A DNA stretch of 64,000 bases. Source: Deinococcus malanensis. Its GTDB lineage: Bacteria > Deinococcota > Deinococci > Deinococcales > Deinococcaceae. The DNA lies in NCBI RefSeq assembly GCF_014647655.1, contig NZ_BMPP01000004.1:62001-126000 (forward strand), written 5' to 3'. The notes under the pieces are model-generated. The model made no database searches, was not told the origin of the DNA, and saw nothing but the letters and a program-made list of their open reading frames with translations. The stretch's first letter is position 1. Each line of letters opens with the position of its first letter. Both the position numbers and the translations under genes were made by a program. Positions 44,621 to 53,095 of the stretch are shown here, in pieces.

Positions 44621-45298
44621 ATGGCTTCTTTCCCATCTTCCCCGCGTCTGCGCGCGGTGCTGTTTGACCGTGACGACACCATCGCCTACACCGATCCACA
44701 GGTCTACCGCGAAGCGGCAGTCTGGGCCGCCGGGCGCTTCGGGCTGGACGCACAGGTGGTCGGGGAAGCGCTGGCGGCCCAGTGGCAGGCCCGGGCGCTG
44801 AGCTGGTGGGACCTGCGCACCCACGAGGAAGAAGCAGACTTCTGGATGACATACGGTCTGGAACTCACCGGTCGGCTGGGCCTGCCCGGGTCAGCTGCCA
44901 CCGAATTCATGGAAGCCTATCCCTACGAGCGGTACATGAAGCCCGTGGCCGGGGCACGCGAAGTGCTGGAAGAACTGCGCACGCGTGGCCTGAGAATCGG
45001 GGTGTTGAGCAATACCCTGCCCAGCATCGACCGCACGCTTCAGGCCCTGGACCTACACGACCTGGTGGATGTGGCACTCGCCACCTGCGTCATCGGCGCC
45101 CATAAGCCGGACGCTGGTGCCTACGCCCATGCGCTGGAGGCCCTGGGGGTGTCGCCCCACGAGGTGCTGTTTGTGGATGACAGGATCGAGAACGTGGAAG
45201 CAGCCCGGCAGCTCGGGATGGAGGCGGCCCTGATCGACCTGCGGGGTCAGGACCCCCAGGCCATCCACGACCTGCGTGCCGTCCTGGAGCTGGTCTGA
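44621..45298 (+). CDS. HAD superfamily hydrolase (225 aa)
   Basis: Motif I LFDRDDTIAYT, motif II VLSNTLPSID, Lys in IGAHKPDAGAYAHALEAL and motif IV EVLFVDDRIENVEAARQ. In motif I the usual DxD is D-R-D, consistent with activity. A small helical cap lies between residues 25 and 95. ATG 44621 is fixed by TAGTAT 7 nt upstream (leaderless). First gene of a five-gene run; its TGA overlaps the next ATG by one base. Substrate unknown. Confidence 0.88.
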   Translation: MASFPSSPRLRAVLFDRDDTIAYTDPQVYREAAVWAAGRFGLDAQVVGEALAAQWQARALSWWDLRTHEEEADFWMTYGLELTGRLGLPGSAATEFMEAYPYERYMKPVAGAREVLEELRTRGLRIGVLSNTLPSIDRTLQALDLHDLVDVALATCVIGAHKPDAGAYAHALEALGVSPHEVLFVDDRIENVEAARQLGMEAALIDLRGQDPQAIHDLRAVLELV

Positions 45299-46320
45299 TG
45301 CAGGTCTCTCCCGGACTGCTGATCGACGGCCACCTGGACCTCGCCATGAACGCCCTGAATGGCCGGGATCTGACCCTTCCCCTCGAGACGCTGCGCGCAG
45401 CCGACCCGGTGGAAGGACAGACGGCCACTGTGTCGTTTCCGGAACTGCGTCAGGCCGGAACGCGCGTGTGTCTGGGCACGCTCTTTGCCATGCCCCGCAA
45501 CGCAGAGGCGCCGGACGGCTACACGGACGCCGCAGGCGCGCGGCGCCAGGCCCTGGCCCAGCTGGACCAGTACCGCCGCTGGGAGGATCAGGGGCACATT
45601 ACGCTGCTCGCGGACGCCCAGGCGGTGGCGGCGCATCTGATGGCGGCTGATGCGCCGCTGGGCGTGGTGCTGCTGATGGAGGGCGCCGACCCTGTCCGCG
45701 ACGAACATGACCTCAGCTTCTGGATGGAGGCCGGGGTCAGGATCATTGGTCCCGCGTGGGGCGCCACCCGCTACGCCGGGGGCACCGGGGCGCCGGGTCC
45801 GCTGACCGCGGCAGGAATGGCCCTGGTCACGGCGATGCGTGATCTCGGCCTGACTGTCGATACCTCTCATCTGGATGACGCGGCGTTCTGGGACGTGGTG
45901 GAGATCGGCCCGCGCCTGATTGCGTCACACTCGAATGCCCGGGCGAAAATGGCGCGGCCGGACGGCAGGCCGGCGAGCAACCGCCACCTGAGTGACGAGA
46001 TGGCCCGCGCGGTGGCGGCGGCCGGCGGCGTGGTGGGGCTGGTGTACCTCAGCAGTTTTCTGCAGCCCGGCTGGAATCCTGGCGACGTGCGGGCCCCGCT
46101 GGAAGTGCTCGCGGACCATGCCCGGCACTACGCGGAGCTGATTGGCTGGGACCGGGTGGTGCTGGGCACCGATATGGACGGGGGGTACGGGCAGCAGAAA
46201 TGCCCGGCTGGAGTTGACCGCTATGCGGACGTGCCACGGCTGCTGGACCTGCTCCCTGAAGAGGTACGGGCCGGCGTAGGCGGGGGCAACTGGGCGCGCT
46301 GGCTGAGCAGCTGCCTCTGA
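45298..46320 (+). CDS. Membrane dipeptidase family (M19) enzyme (340 aa)
   Basis: Zinc-dependent dipeptidase fold of peptidase family M19 (renal dipeptidase). Metal motif DGHLDLAMNA (H-x-D) at the N-terminus, Glu in LLMEGADPV, His in IASHSNARA, and GTDMDGGYG near the end. Members cleave dipeptides, including those with a D-residue at the C side. Cytosolic here (no signal peptide). Its neighbours, NlpC/P60 and a dipeptide epimerase, suggest murein-derived peptides as substrates. Confidence 0.88.
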   Translation: MQVSPGLLIDGHLDLAMNALNGRDLTLPLETLRAADPVEGQTATVSFPELRQAGTRVCLGTLFAMPRNAEAPDGYTDAAGARRQALAQLDQYRRWEDQGHITLLADAQAVAAHLMAADAPLGVVLLMEGADPVRDEHDLSFWMEAGVRIIGPAWGATRYAGGTGAPGPLTAAGMALVTAMRDLGLTVDTSHLDDAAFWDVVEIGPRLIASHSNARAKMARPDGRPASNRHLSDEMARAVAAAGGVVGLVYLSSFLQPGWNPGDVRAPLEVLADHARHYAELIGWDRVVLGTDMDGGYGQQKCPAGVDRYADVPRLLDLLPEEVRAGVGGGNWARWLSSCL

Positions 46321-46375
46321 TTCGCGGGCACCGCTTCCGGGGCCTCGCTGGCCAAACTGCTCTAGGCTGGAGAGC

Positions 46376-47251
46376 ATGACCATCACGCTGCCCGACCGCC
46401 GCAACCACGCCTTCGATCCGGACGTCCATGTGGCCGAGGAGGCGCTGCGCGGTCAGTTGCCGGAAGGCCAGTGGCGGTATGTGGCACCCCGGCCCATGTG
46501 GGCGGCGCAGCGCCTCAGCCTGCGCTCCGGGCCTGACGTCCGGGGTTCCCAGGTGACGGAGGCCCTGGCGGGGGAGCCGCTGCAACTGCTGTGGGAAAAC
46601 GCCGAGGGCTGGGCCCATGTCCGCACCCTGCACGACCGGTACCTGGGATGGGCCCGGATGACTGAGCTGGTGCACCAGCCACCCCAGGGCGAAAGCCTGC
46701 GGGTCACGGCGCTGCGGGGCCACGCGTTCGCCGGGCCCAAGGTCAGCCAGCCGGTGCTGGCCGAACTGGCTTATGGGGCGCGGGTGTTCCGCACCGGTGG
46801 AGAAGTGGTGGAGGAAGGACGCCGCCGCTGGCAGCCCGTTGAACTGCCGGATGGCCGCGGTGCCTGGGTCCAGGAGGTGGTCCTCGCGCCACCCAAAGAG
46901 GCCGACCCGGTCGCATTTGCCCTGCGCTTCCTGGAGGCGCCCTATCTTTGGGGCGGGCGAAGCGCCTGGGGTCTGGACTGCAGCGGGCTGACCCAGACGG
47001 TGTATGCGGCGTGCGGCCATGATCTGCCCAGGGACGCCGATCAGCAGCAGCAGGTTCTGACCCCGGTCGAGACTCCCTTGCCGGGGGATCTGGCGTTCTT
47101 TCCAGGGCATGTGGGCCTGATGATTGACGCCCGGCGCATGATTCATGCCAATGCCACCCACATGTCCGTGACCATCGAAACCCTGGGCGAAGGCGACTAC
47201 GGGGCCAGGCTTCAGGCCAGCTGCACCGGATTCGGCCGGTGGCCGGGATGA
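46376..47251 (+). CDS. NlpC/P60 peptidase with N-terminal SH3-like domains (291 aa)
   Basis: Cysteine peptidase that cleaves gamma-D-glutamyl bonds in murein peptides. Two SH3-like regions (about 45-95 and 105-165) come before the catalytic domain, with Cys in WGLDCSGLTQTVY, His in FFPGHVGLMID and His in MIHANATHMSV. No signal peptide is visible, as in YkfC-like enzymes that work on imported peptides in the cytosol. TAGGCT is 7 nt before the ATG, so an internal promoter is likely. The stop overlaps the epimerase ATG. Confidence 0.93.
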   Translation: MTITLPDRRNHAFDPDVHVAEEALRGQLPEGQWRYVAPRPMWAAQRLSLRSGPDVRGSQVTEALAGEPLQLLWENAEGWAHVRTLHDRYLGWARMTELVHQPPQGESLRVTALRGHAFAGPKVSQPVLAELAYGARVFRTGGEVVEEGRRRWQPVELPDGRGAWVQEVVLAPPKEADPVAFALRFLEAPYLWGGRSAWGLDCSGLTQTVYAACGHDLPRDADQQQQVLTPVETPLPGDLAFFPGHVGLMIDARRMIHANATHMSVTIETLGEGDYGARLQASCTGFGRWPG

Positions 47252-48285
47252 GCGCCGGGGCGCCGATGGTGACCTGGGAAACGCTGGAACTGCACACCGC
47301 TCAGCCGTTCGGGATTGCGCGGTGGACCCACAGCGTGTACCCGCGCACCTTTGTCACGCTGAGCCAGGGAGGCCTGAGCGGCCAGGGAGAGGCGGCTCCC
47401 AATGCGTTTTATGGCGAGACCCGCGGCACGGTGGAGGCCGTGCTGCCGCTGCTGGCAGAGGCGCTGACCGATCCCTGGGACTGGGACGGGCTGCACGCGG
47501 CCATGGGGACACGCATGCCACACGACCATCCGAGTGTGAAATGCGCCCTGGAGATGGCAGCCGTCGAGTGGTGTGCGCAGGCGGCGGGGGTGCCGGTCTG
47601 GCGGCTGCTTGGCCTGTCGCCAGCGCCGCTGCCGGAAAGCAGTTACACCGTCAGCCTTGCTCCTCTCCCTGATATGCGGCGCCAGGCCCGTGAGGCGGTT
47701 GGGCGCGGGCACGGGGTGCTGAAGGTCAAGCTCGGCACCGGACAGGACGAGGACATCCTTGAAGCGCTGCGCGAGGAGGCCCCCGAGGTGGCGTTGCGGG
47801 TGGATGCCAACGCGGCCTGGACCCGGGCCCGGGCCAAACGGATGCTGGGGCTGCTGGAGGCCGCGAGGGTGGAATTCGTGGAGCAGCCGCTGGCAGCAGG
47901 AGACCTGGAGGGTCACGCCATGCTGCGCGCGGTCTCCCCTGTGCCGATCGTGGCCGACGAGAGCCTGCACCACGTGAGCGACGTCGTGGCGCTGGCCCAG
48001 GCCTTCGACGGGGTCAATCTGAAGCTGGCCAAGCTGGGAGGGCCGCTTCAGACGCTGCGTGCTCTGCGGCTGGCCCGGGCCCATGGATTGCAGGTCATGA
48101 TGGGCTGCATGATCGAAAGCAGCCTGGGGATCGCCGCAGCTGCCCACCTGGCTGGCCTGTGCGAATGGGCTGACCTGGACGGTGCGCTTCTGCTGGCCGA
48201 CGATCCATACGCCGGACTGAACTGGACGGCTGGATGCCTGGCACGGCCGGAAGATGCTGGCTGGGGAGTCGCCCGGCAGACATGA
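47248..48285 (+). CDS. Dipeptide epimerase, enolase superfamily (L-Ala-D/L-Glu type)
   Basis: Enolase-superfamily barrel: catalytic Lys pair in VLKVKLGTG (K-x-K), metal ligands in LRVDANAAWT (Asp), FVEQPL (Glu) and VADESLHH (Asp), and the second Lys in VNLKLAKLGG. C-terminal WADLDGALLL fits the L-Ala-D/L-Glu epimerase group, which turns murein L-Ala-D-Glu into L-Ala-L-Glu for degradation. ATG 47248 overlaps the previous TGA (ATGA), preferred over a GTG 9 nt upstream. The order NlpC/P60 then epimerase mirrors the ykf operon of Bacillus. Confidence 0.92.
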   Translation: MSAGAPMVTWETLELHTAQPFGIARWTHSVYPRTFVTLSQGGLSGQGEAAPNAFYGETRGTVEAVLPLLAEALTDPWDWDGLHAAMGTRMPHDHPSVKCALEMAAVEWCAQAAGVPVWRLLGLSPAPLPESSYTVSLAPLPDMRRQAREAVGRGHGVLKVKLGTGQDEDILEALREEAPEVALRVDANAAWTRARAKRMLGLLEAARVEFVEQPLAAGDLEGHAMLRAVSPVPIVADESLHHVSDVVALAQAFDGVNLKLAKLGGPLQTLRALRLARAHGLQVMMGCMIESSLGIAAAAHLAGLCEWADLDGALLLADDPYAGLNWTAGCLARPEDAGWGVARQT

Positions 48286-49475
48286 CGGTCCGGGTCGCCA
48301 TCATTGGCTGCGGCAACCGCGGCGCTGACGTGTACGCCAGCCACCTGGGGCACCAGGGCGTACAGATCACACATCTGGTGGAGCCCCGGCCAGGGCGGCT
48401 GTGGGAGGTGGCGGGGCGGTACGGGGTGGCCCCTGAGGCGTGCTTCGCGACCTGGAACTCTTTTTTCGCGCTGGGCCGCGTCGCTGACGCGGTGGTCATC
48501 GCCACTCCCGACGACGCCCATGTGGAGCCGTGCCTGAAGGCGCTTTCACTTGGCTACGACGTGCTGCTGGAGAAACCGGTCTGTCTCAGTCCACATGAGC
48601 TTCCGCTGCTGCTGGCCGCCGAAGCGGTCTCGACGGGGCGGGTCACGGTGTGTCATGTGCTGCGGGCCACCCCGTTTTTCCAGGAGATCCGCGCCGTGCT
48701 GGACTCGGGTGCTCTGGGCCAACTGGTGGGTATCCAGCATGCCGAGAATGTGGCGTACTGGCACTATGCTCATTCGTACGTGCGCGGCAACTGGCGCGCC
48801 TCGCCGCCAGCGGCACCCTTTGTGCTGGCCAAGAGCGGCCATGACCTGGATCTGCTGCGCTGGTTTGCTGGAGCGCCGCCACGGACGGTCCGGAGTGTAG
48901 GAGGGCTGCACCATTTCACGCCGGCCAACGCGCCTGCGGGTGCCTCCGACCGGTGCGTCACCTGCCCGGTTCATGCCTGTCCGTACGATGCCCGGGGCAT
49001 CTATACGACTCGTTCGGCAGACCGGTGGCCAGTGACGGTGCTGACGGCCGGCGGGATCTCTCTTGAAGAAGCGCTGGAATCAGGGCCATATGGGCAATGC
49101 GTTTATCTGGGTCTCAACAATGTTGCCGACCACCAGGCTGTGACGGTCACCTTCGCCAACGGTGTGGTGGCCCAGCTGACGGTCAGTGCGTTCACTCACA
49201 ACAATACCCGGACCCTCAAACTGCTTGGGAGCCATGGCGAGCTCCGGGGGCACATGGAACGCGGCGAGCTGGAACTGCACGACTTCCGCACTCGTGAGCC
49301 GCGGATCTGGAACGTACCTGTGGCCGGGATTCACGGTGGTGGAGATACGGCGCTGGTCGCCGCGTGGCTGGCCTTTTTGAGGGGTGAACAGGGAGTGCCG
49401 ACCCCACTGCACGAGTCGCTGGATTCACACCGGATTGCATTTATGGCAGAAGAACAGAGAATGTCGGCTCTTTGA
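48282..49475 (+). CDS. Gfo/Idh/MocA family oxidoreductase with a Cys cluster (397 aa)
   Basis: NAD(P)-dependent oxidoreductase family. Rossmann motif VAIIGCGNRGADVYA at the N-terminus, EKPVCLSP (Lys of the EKP motif) near residue 105, and the active-site segment SGHDLDLLRWFAG. The residues CVTCPVHACPYDARGIY (about 225-241) carry a Cys cluster found in a subset of the family. Many members act on sugars or inositols; here it closes an operon of murein-peptide genes, so an amino-sugar substrate is possible but unproven. ATG 48282 overlaps the epimerase TGA. Confidence 0.9.
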   Translation: MTVRVAIIGCGNRGADVYASHLGHQGVQITHLVEPRPGRLWEVAGRYGVAPEACFATWNSFFALGRVADAVVIATPDDAHVEPCLKALSLGYDVLLEKPVCLSPHELPLLLAAEAVSTGRVTVCHVLRATPFFQEIRAVLDSGALGQLVGIQHAENVAYWHYAHSYVRGNWRASPPAAPFVLAKSGHDLDLLRWFAGAPPRTVRSVGGLHHFTPANAPAGASDRCVTCPVHACPYDARGIYTTRSADRWPVTVLTAGGISLEEALESGPYGQCVYLGLNNVADHQAVTVTFANGVVAQLTVSAFTHNNTRTLKLLGSHGELRGHMERGELELHDFRTREPRIWNVPVAGIHGGGDTALVAAWLAFLRGEQGVPTPLHESLDSHRIAFMAEEQRMSAL

Positions 49476-49510
49476 GGGCCGGGCAGGTGCATCGTTCCTA
49501 GGATACTATC

Positions 49511-49554
49511 AAGTGAAAGTATTCACGATATAACGTGATTGTGAATTTCCGGTT
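49511..49554 (+). repeat. Intergenic element, copy D
   Basis: AAGTGAA-AGTA-TTCAC, 14 nt beginning GATA and ending TGATT, then GTGAA and tail TTTCCGGTT. It starts 36 nt after the Gfo/Idh stop, between convergent genes, so it cannot be the promoter of either. Confidence 0.8.
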
Positions 49555-49561
49555 TCTTCTC

Positions 49562-50326
49562 TCACTTCTCGACTTCTTTGAGAAAATCAAGGGTAAATCG
49601 CGAAACCGCGCGAGGATGGCTGTCTGTCAGGGCGTGGGTTCCACCTCTAATCTCACGCACCACCGCATCAGGGATAGCGTCACAGATAGCGTTCACGGTC
49701 CAGGTCTGGATTACACGGTCACTCAGACCATTCAGAAGCAGCGTCGGCACGCGGATATGCGGCAACAGCGGGCCGGTATCATGTCTGCCCTGGTTTTGCG
49801 AGAGCCGGTACATCAGATTGACGCCGCTGCGCATGTAGGCACGGATTCCTGGCAGCATCAGCCCAGCGCGTTCACGGGGCAGGTCGCGCATCAGGCGCAG
49901 CAGCTGTACGGTCACACTGGGATTCTCAGGAATCCCGGTGGGTGCACACGCTACCAGCGCCGACGCGAGGTGCGGGTACCTCGCAGCCAGGTCGAAGATC
50001 ACCTCTGCCCCAAGCGAATGTCCGAACAGCGGCGTGCCCTGCAGCTGACGGATATCGAGCCACGCGGCCAGATGGTCGGTCAGGTCCTCGATGACGCGAG
50101 GAAAATCCGGGCGCCCCTGGCTGTGGCCGTGGCCCGGTGGATCATAGACATAGACCGTCCGGCCCCGCGAGAGCTCGCGGGAAACGCGGATATACATCCA
50201 GGAAGCGCATCCCAGACCAGGAACGATTACCACAGGCGGCCCACTCCCACGAACCCAGGCGTGAGTCCACAGCCCCCTGACCCAGGTGAACTGTGCATGC
50301 CCCGGGACAGCAGCCGGACACCTCAA
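49562..50326 (-). CDS. Alpha/beta hydrolase 2 of a tandem pair (254 aa)
   Basis: Alpha/beta-hydrolase fold: oxyanion region VVIVPGLGCASWMY, nucleophile elbow LFGHSLGAEV (Ser), acid Asp in LLNGLSDRVIQ and His in RGGTHALTDSHP. Substrate unknown; esterases and lactonases share this fold. The start is a TTG whose last bases overlap the stop of the upstream hydrolase (TTGA), so translation is likely coupled; no ATG lies in the first 30 codons. Confidence 0.85.
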   Translation of the reverse strand: MRCPAAVPGHAQFTWVRGLWTHAWVRGSGPPVVIVPGLGCASWMYIRVSRELSRGRTVYVYDPPGHGHSQGRPDFPRVIEDLTDHLAAWLDIRQLQGTPLFGHSLGAEVIFDLAARYPHLASALVACAPTGIPENPSVTVQLLRLMRDLPRERAGLMLPGIRAYMRSGVNLMYRLSQNQGRHDTGPLLPHIRVPTLLLNGLSDRVIQTWTVNAICDAIPDAVVREIRGGTHALTDSHPRAVSRFTLDFLKEVEK

Positions 50327-51057
50327 ACCGCTTCACTTTCTTTCATAAACGAAAGCACCAGGCGATTAAACGCTGCCGGAGCGTCAACCATCACCACATG
50401 CCCGGCACGCGGAATCTCGTGGTATTTGGCGCCAGGTATCGCCGCAGCCAGCGTCCGCCCGAGGGCAACCGGCACCAGCACGTCGCGGGTGCCCCAGATC
50501 ACCAGCGTGCGCGCACTGACCTGGGGGAGCAGATCTTGAACACTGTCGCGCAGAAGGTCGCTGGCCCCGTGCCAGAGGTTCATCGGGCCGGCGCGCAGAG
50601 CGTCAGCCATGATGCGCGGCACGAATGAGGGCCGGCCCACCAGCATGGCGTGAGGCAGTCTCAGGGCCGCCCGCGTGGGTGACGTTTTCAGCAGACCACT
50701 GGCACAGGCCAGCACCAGGCGGTCCACCCGTTCCGGCAGCAGGGCTGCCACCCGCAGGGCGATATGCCCGCCCATGGAGTGGCCGACCAGCGTCACCTCT
50801 ACCAGGTCCTCGGCGACCAGCCAGTCGGCAATCAGCCGGGAGGCGGCCTGCACGCTCAGGGCCCGCTGGCGCCACGCCCGGCCATAACCGGCGAGATCCA
50901 GCACAAACACCTGATGTTCCTGTGACAGTGCAGGGACGTTGTGCCGCCACCAGCGGCTGGAGCCGCTCAATCCGTGAATCAGGACCACCGGCGGTCCGAC
51001 ACCGGTCTTCTGAATGTGCAGTGTGGCCTGAGCGGCCTGGAAGGTCTGAATCTGCAC
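50323..51057 (-). CDS. Alpha/beta hydrolase 1 of a tandem pair (244 aa)
   Basis: Alpha/beta-hydrolase fold: VVLIHGLSGSSRWWR, nucleophile elbow LVGHSMGGHIAL (Ser), Asp in WGTRDVLVPV and His in PRAGHVVMVDAP. Related to meta-cleavage-product hydrolases and haloperoxidase-like esterases in sequence style; substrate unknown. GTG 51057 is chosen: the ATG 12 nt upstream is part of the -10 box TATGCT, which lies 7 nt before this GTG. It is translationally coupled to the second hydrolase. Confidence 0.87.
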   Translation of the reverse strand: MQIQTFQAAQATLHIQKTGVGPPVVLIHGLSGSSRWWRHNVPALSQEHQVFVLDLAGYGRAWRQRALSVQAASRLIADWLVAEDLVEVTLVGHSMGGHIALRVAALLPERVDRLVLACASGLLKTSPTRAALRLPHAMLVGRPSFVPRIMADALRAGPMNLWHGASDLLRDSVQDLLPQVSARTLVIWGTRDVLVPVALGRTLAAAIPGAKYHEIPRAGHVVMVDAPAAFNRLVLSFMKESEAV

Positions 51058-51077
51058 GCCGCCCAGCATAACGGGAC

Positions 51078-51101
51078 GCCCCGCCTGGCGTCAGGCGGGG
51101 C
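51078..51101. terminator. Hairpin after pdxT
   Basis: 10-bp perfect stem GCCCCGCCTG / CAGGCGGGGC with loop GCGT, 23 nt past the pdxT stop and just upstream of the hydrolase -10 box. No T tract on the minus strand. Confidence 0.6.
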
Positions 51102-51123
51102 AAACCTTTAGATCCTGCGGCTC

Positions 51124-51750
51124 TCAGGTCGTTGACGCAGGCTGCTGAAGGGTTTCTCGGACCAGGTCCAGGAACAGGGCATGAATTCGCGCATCGAGGG
51201 TCAATTCCGGGTGAAAGGCACTTGCCAACACGCGACCCTGACGGACCATCACCACCTGTCCGGCATGCTCAGCCAGGGGCTGCACGTCAGGGCCCAGGTC
51301 GGTCAGCACCGGCGCCCGGATAAACAGGGCCTCGAACGGGGCCTCCAGCCCGTCCACAGCCAGAGGAACGCAAAACGAGTCCACCTGGCGCCCGAAAGCG
51401 TTGCGGCGCACGTTGACATCCAGCAGGCCCAGACTGTCCTGATGGCCACCGAACTGGGGTGGCGCGCCCTCGACCTCCCGCGCCAGCAGAATGGCCCCGG
51501 CACAGGTGCCCCAGAGGGCTCTGCCCCCGGCATGAAATTCACGCAAGGGGCCCCACAGTCCGAAGTCGCCGAGCAGCCGCGCCATGCTGGTGCTTTCACC
51601 GCCCGGCATGACCAGAGCGTCAAGGCCTTCAAGATCCGCCGGTAGCCGGACCTCTCGGACCTGGGCACCCAGACCTTCTAGGCGCTGCCGGTGCTCGCGA
51701 AAGGCGCCCTGGACGGCCAGGACGCCTATTTTAAGGGGTTTACCAGCCAC
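51124..51750 (-). CDS. pdxT: Pyridoxal 5'-phosphate synthase glutaminase subunit
   Basis: Class I glutamine amidotransferase that feeds ammonia to PdxS. Visible: [33 protein letters not shown], nucleophile Cys in [12 protein letters not shown], and the His-Glu pair in [11 protein letters not shown]. At 208 aa it is normal. Its start lies 11 nt inside the end of pdxS, so the two are coupled and made in fixed ratio for the 12+12 complex. Confidence 0.97.
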   Translation of the reverse strand: MAGKPLKIGVLAVQGAFREHRQRLEGLGAQVREVRLPADLEGLDALVMPGGESTSMARLLGDFGLWGPLREFHAGGRALWGTCAGAILLAREVEGAPPQFGGHQDSLGLLDVNVRRNAFGRQVDSFCVPLAVDGLEAPFEALFIRAPVLTDLGPDVQPLAEHAGQVVMVRQGRVLASAFHPELTLDARIHALFLDLVRETLQQPASTT

Positions 51751-52630
51751 GGCTGGCGAGGCGCTCGGCGGGGATCAGGTCATCGATGTTGATGCCGGTC
51801 ATGGGGGCACCAAGGTCCTCACTGATCTCGGCCAGCACGTCCGGGTTGTTGTGATGCGTCACGGCCTTCACGATGGCGTGGGCGCGGCGCTCGGGGTTGT
51901 CGCTCTTGAAGATGCCGCTACCGACGAACACGCCGTCGAGACCCAGGTACATCATGAGCGCGGCGTCCGCCGGGGTGGCCACGCCTCCTGCGGCGAAGTT
52001 CACGACCGGAAGGCGGCCATGCTGGTGGACGTACTTGACCAGCTCATAGGGCGCCTGCAGGTCGCGGGCGGTGGTCATCAGTTCCTCGGCGGGCTTGGCC
52101 TGGATGGCGCGGATCTCGCCCAGAACGGTGCGGGCATGGCGGACTGCCTCAACGACGTTGCCGGTGCCGGCCTCGCCTTTGGTGCGGATCATGCTCGCGC
52201 CTTCGCCCACGCGGCGCAGCGCTTCACCGAGGTTCTTGGCGCCGCAGACGAACGGCACCTTGAATTCGCTTTTCAGGATGTGAAACTGCTCGTCGGCGGG
52301 GGTGAGCACTTCGGACTCGTCGATGAAGTCCACACCCAGGGCCTGCAGGATCTGGGCTTCGATCACGTGCCCGATGCGCACCTTGGCCATCACCGGTATG
52401 GTCACGGCGCCAATGATCTCCTTGATCATCTTGGGGTCGCTCATGCGCGCCACGCCGCCGTCTTGCCGGATGTCGGCCGGCACGCGCTCCAGGGCCATCA
52501 CAGCCGTCGCGCCGGCCGCTTCCGCGATGCGGGCCTGGTCTGCTGTGACGACGTCCATGATCACGCCGCCTTTGAACATCTCGGCGAAGCCCTGCTTCAG
52601 TTGGGGGGTACCACTCTGGTGCTCAGTCAT
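51740..52630 (-). CDS. pdxS: Pyridoxal 5'-phosphate synthase subunit PdxS
   Basis: Forms PLP from ribose-5-phosphate, glyceraldehyde-3-phosphate and ammonia. TIM barrel with [20 protein letters not shown], the imine Lys in [37 protein letters not shown], and the phosphate loop [18 protein letters not shown]. At 296 aa it is standard. TATGGT is 6 nt before the ATG (leaderless). A 13-bp inverted repeat lies directly upstream. Confidence 0.98.
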   Translation of the reverse strand: MTEHQSGTPQLKQGFAEMFKGGVIMDVVTADQARIAEAAGATAVMALERVPADIRQDGGVARMSDPKMIKEIIGAVTIPVMAKVRIGHVIEAQILQALGVDFIDESEVLTPADEQFHILKSEFKVPFVCGAKNLGEALRRVGEGASMIRTKGEAGTGNVVEAVRHARTVLGEIRAIQAKPAEELMTTARDLQAPYELVKYVHQHGRLPVVNFAAGGVATPADAALMMYLGLDGVFVGSGIFKSDNPERRAHAIVKAVTHHNNPDVLAEISEDLGAPMTGINIDDLIPAERLASRGW

Positions 52631-52647
52631 GCACGCACCATAGCCCC

Positions 52648-52698
52648 GAACTGACCCCTTGACCAGGGCCAGAAACGATCAACCAAAGGGGTCAGTTC
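52648..52698. repeat. 13-bp inverted repeat between response regulator and pdxS
   Basis: GAACTGACCCCTT (52648-52660) and AAGGGGTCAGTTC (52686-52698) form a perfect stem with a 25-nt loop. It covers the last codon of the response-regulator gene and ends near the pdxS -10 box, so it may be a terminator or an operator. Confidence 0.55.
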
Positions 52699-53095
52699 AG
52701 GAATGGCCTTCATCACTGGACGCCAGGACCGCCACGATACGCTCGACGAGCTGTGAGGGCCTGAAGGGTTTGACCAGGTACTGGGCACGGACATGGGCAC
52801 CCAGCTCCGGCAGAGGTTCCTGCCGTGTCAGTCCCGACAGGAAGATCACCGGCGGTGTCGCTGCTCCCAGTTCCCGGTGCAGGGCCCGCACCGATTCGAA
52901 CCCGTCCCATGGAGACATCAGCACGTCCATCACGATGACGTCATAGGTCTCCTGACAGCAGCGCTCCACGGCCTCGGGCCCACTCGCGGCACAGCTCACC
53001 CGGAAGCCCTGCATGGACAGGGTCAGTTCCAGAAGTTCGAGAATCTGGGCCTCGTCGTCCACCACCAGCAGGTGCGTTTCGGCCCGGGATTTCAT
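52697..53095 (-). CDS. Single-domain response regulator (132 aa)
   Basis: Receiver domain only: acidic pair in LLVVDDEAQ (Asp13, Asp14), phosphoacceptor Asp57 in DVIVMDVLMSPWDG, Thr/Ser in FLSGLT and Lys109 in QYLVKPF. No output domain, so it should act by protein contact, like CheY or Spo0F types. No histidine kinase gene adjoins it. ATG 53095 overlaps the stop of the M23 peptidase gene (ATGA), which fixes the start and implies coupled translation. Confidence 0.93.
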   Translation of the reverse strand: MKSRAETHLLVVDDEAQILELLELTLSMQGFRVSCAASGPEAVERCCQETYDVIVMDVLMSPWDGFESVRALHRELGAATPPVIFLSGLTRQEPLPELGAHVRAQYLVKPFRPSQLVERIVAVLASSDEGHS

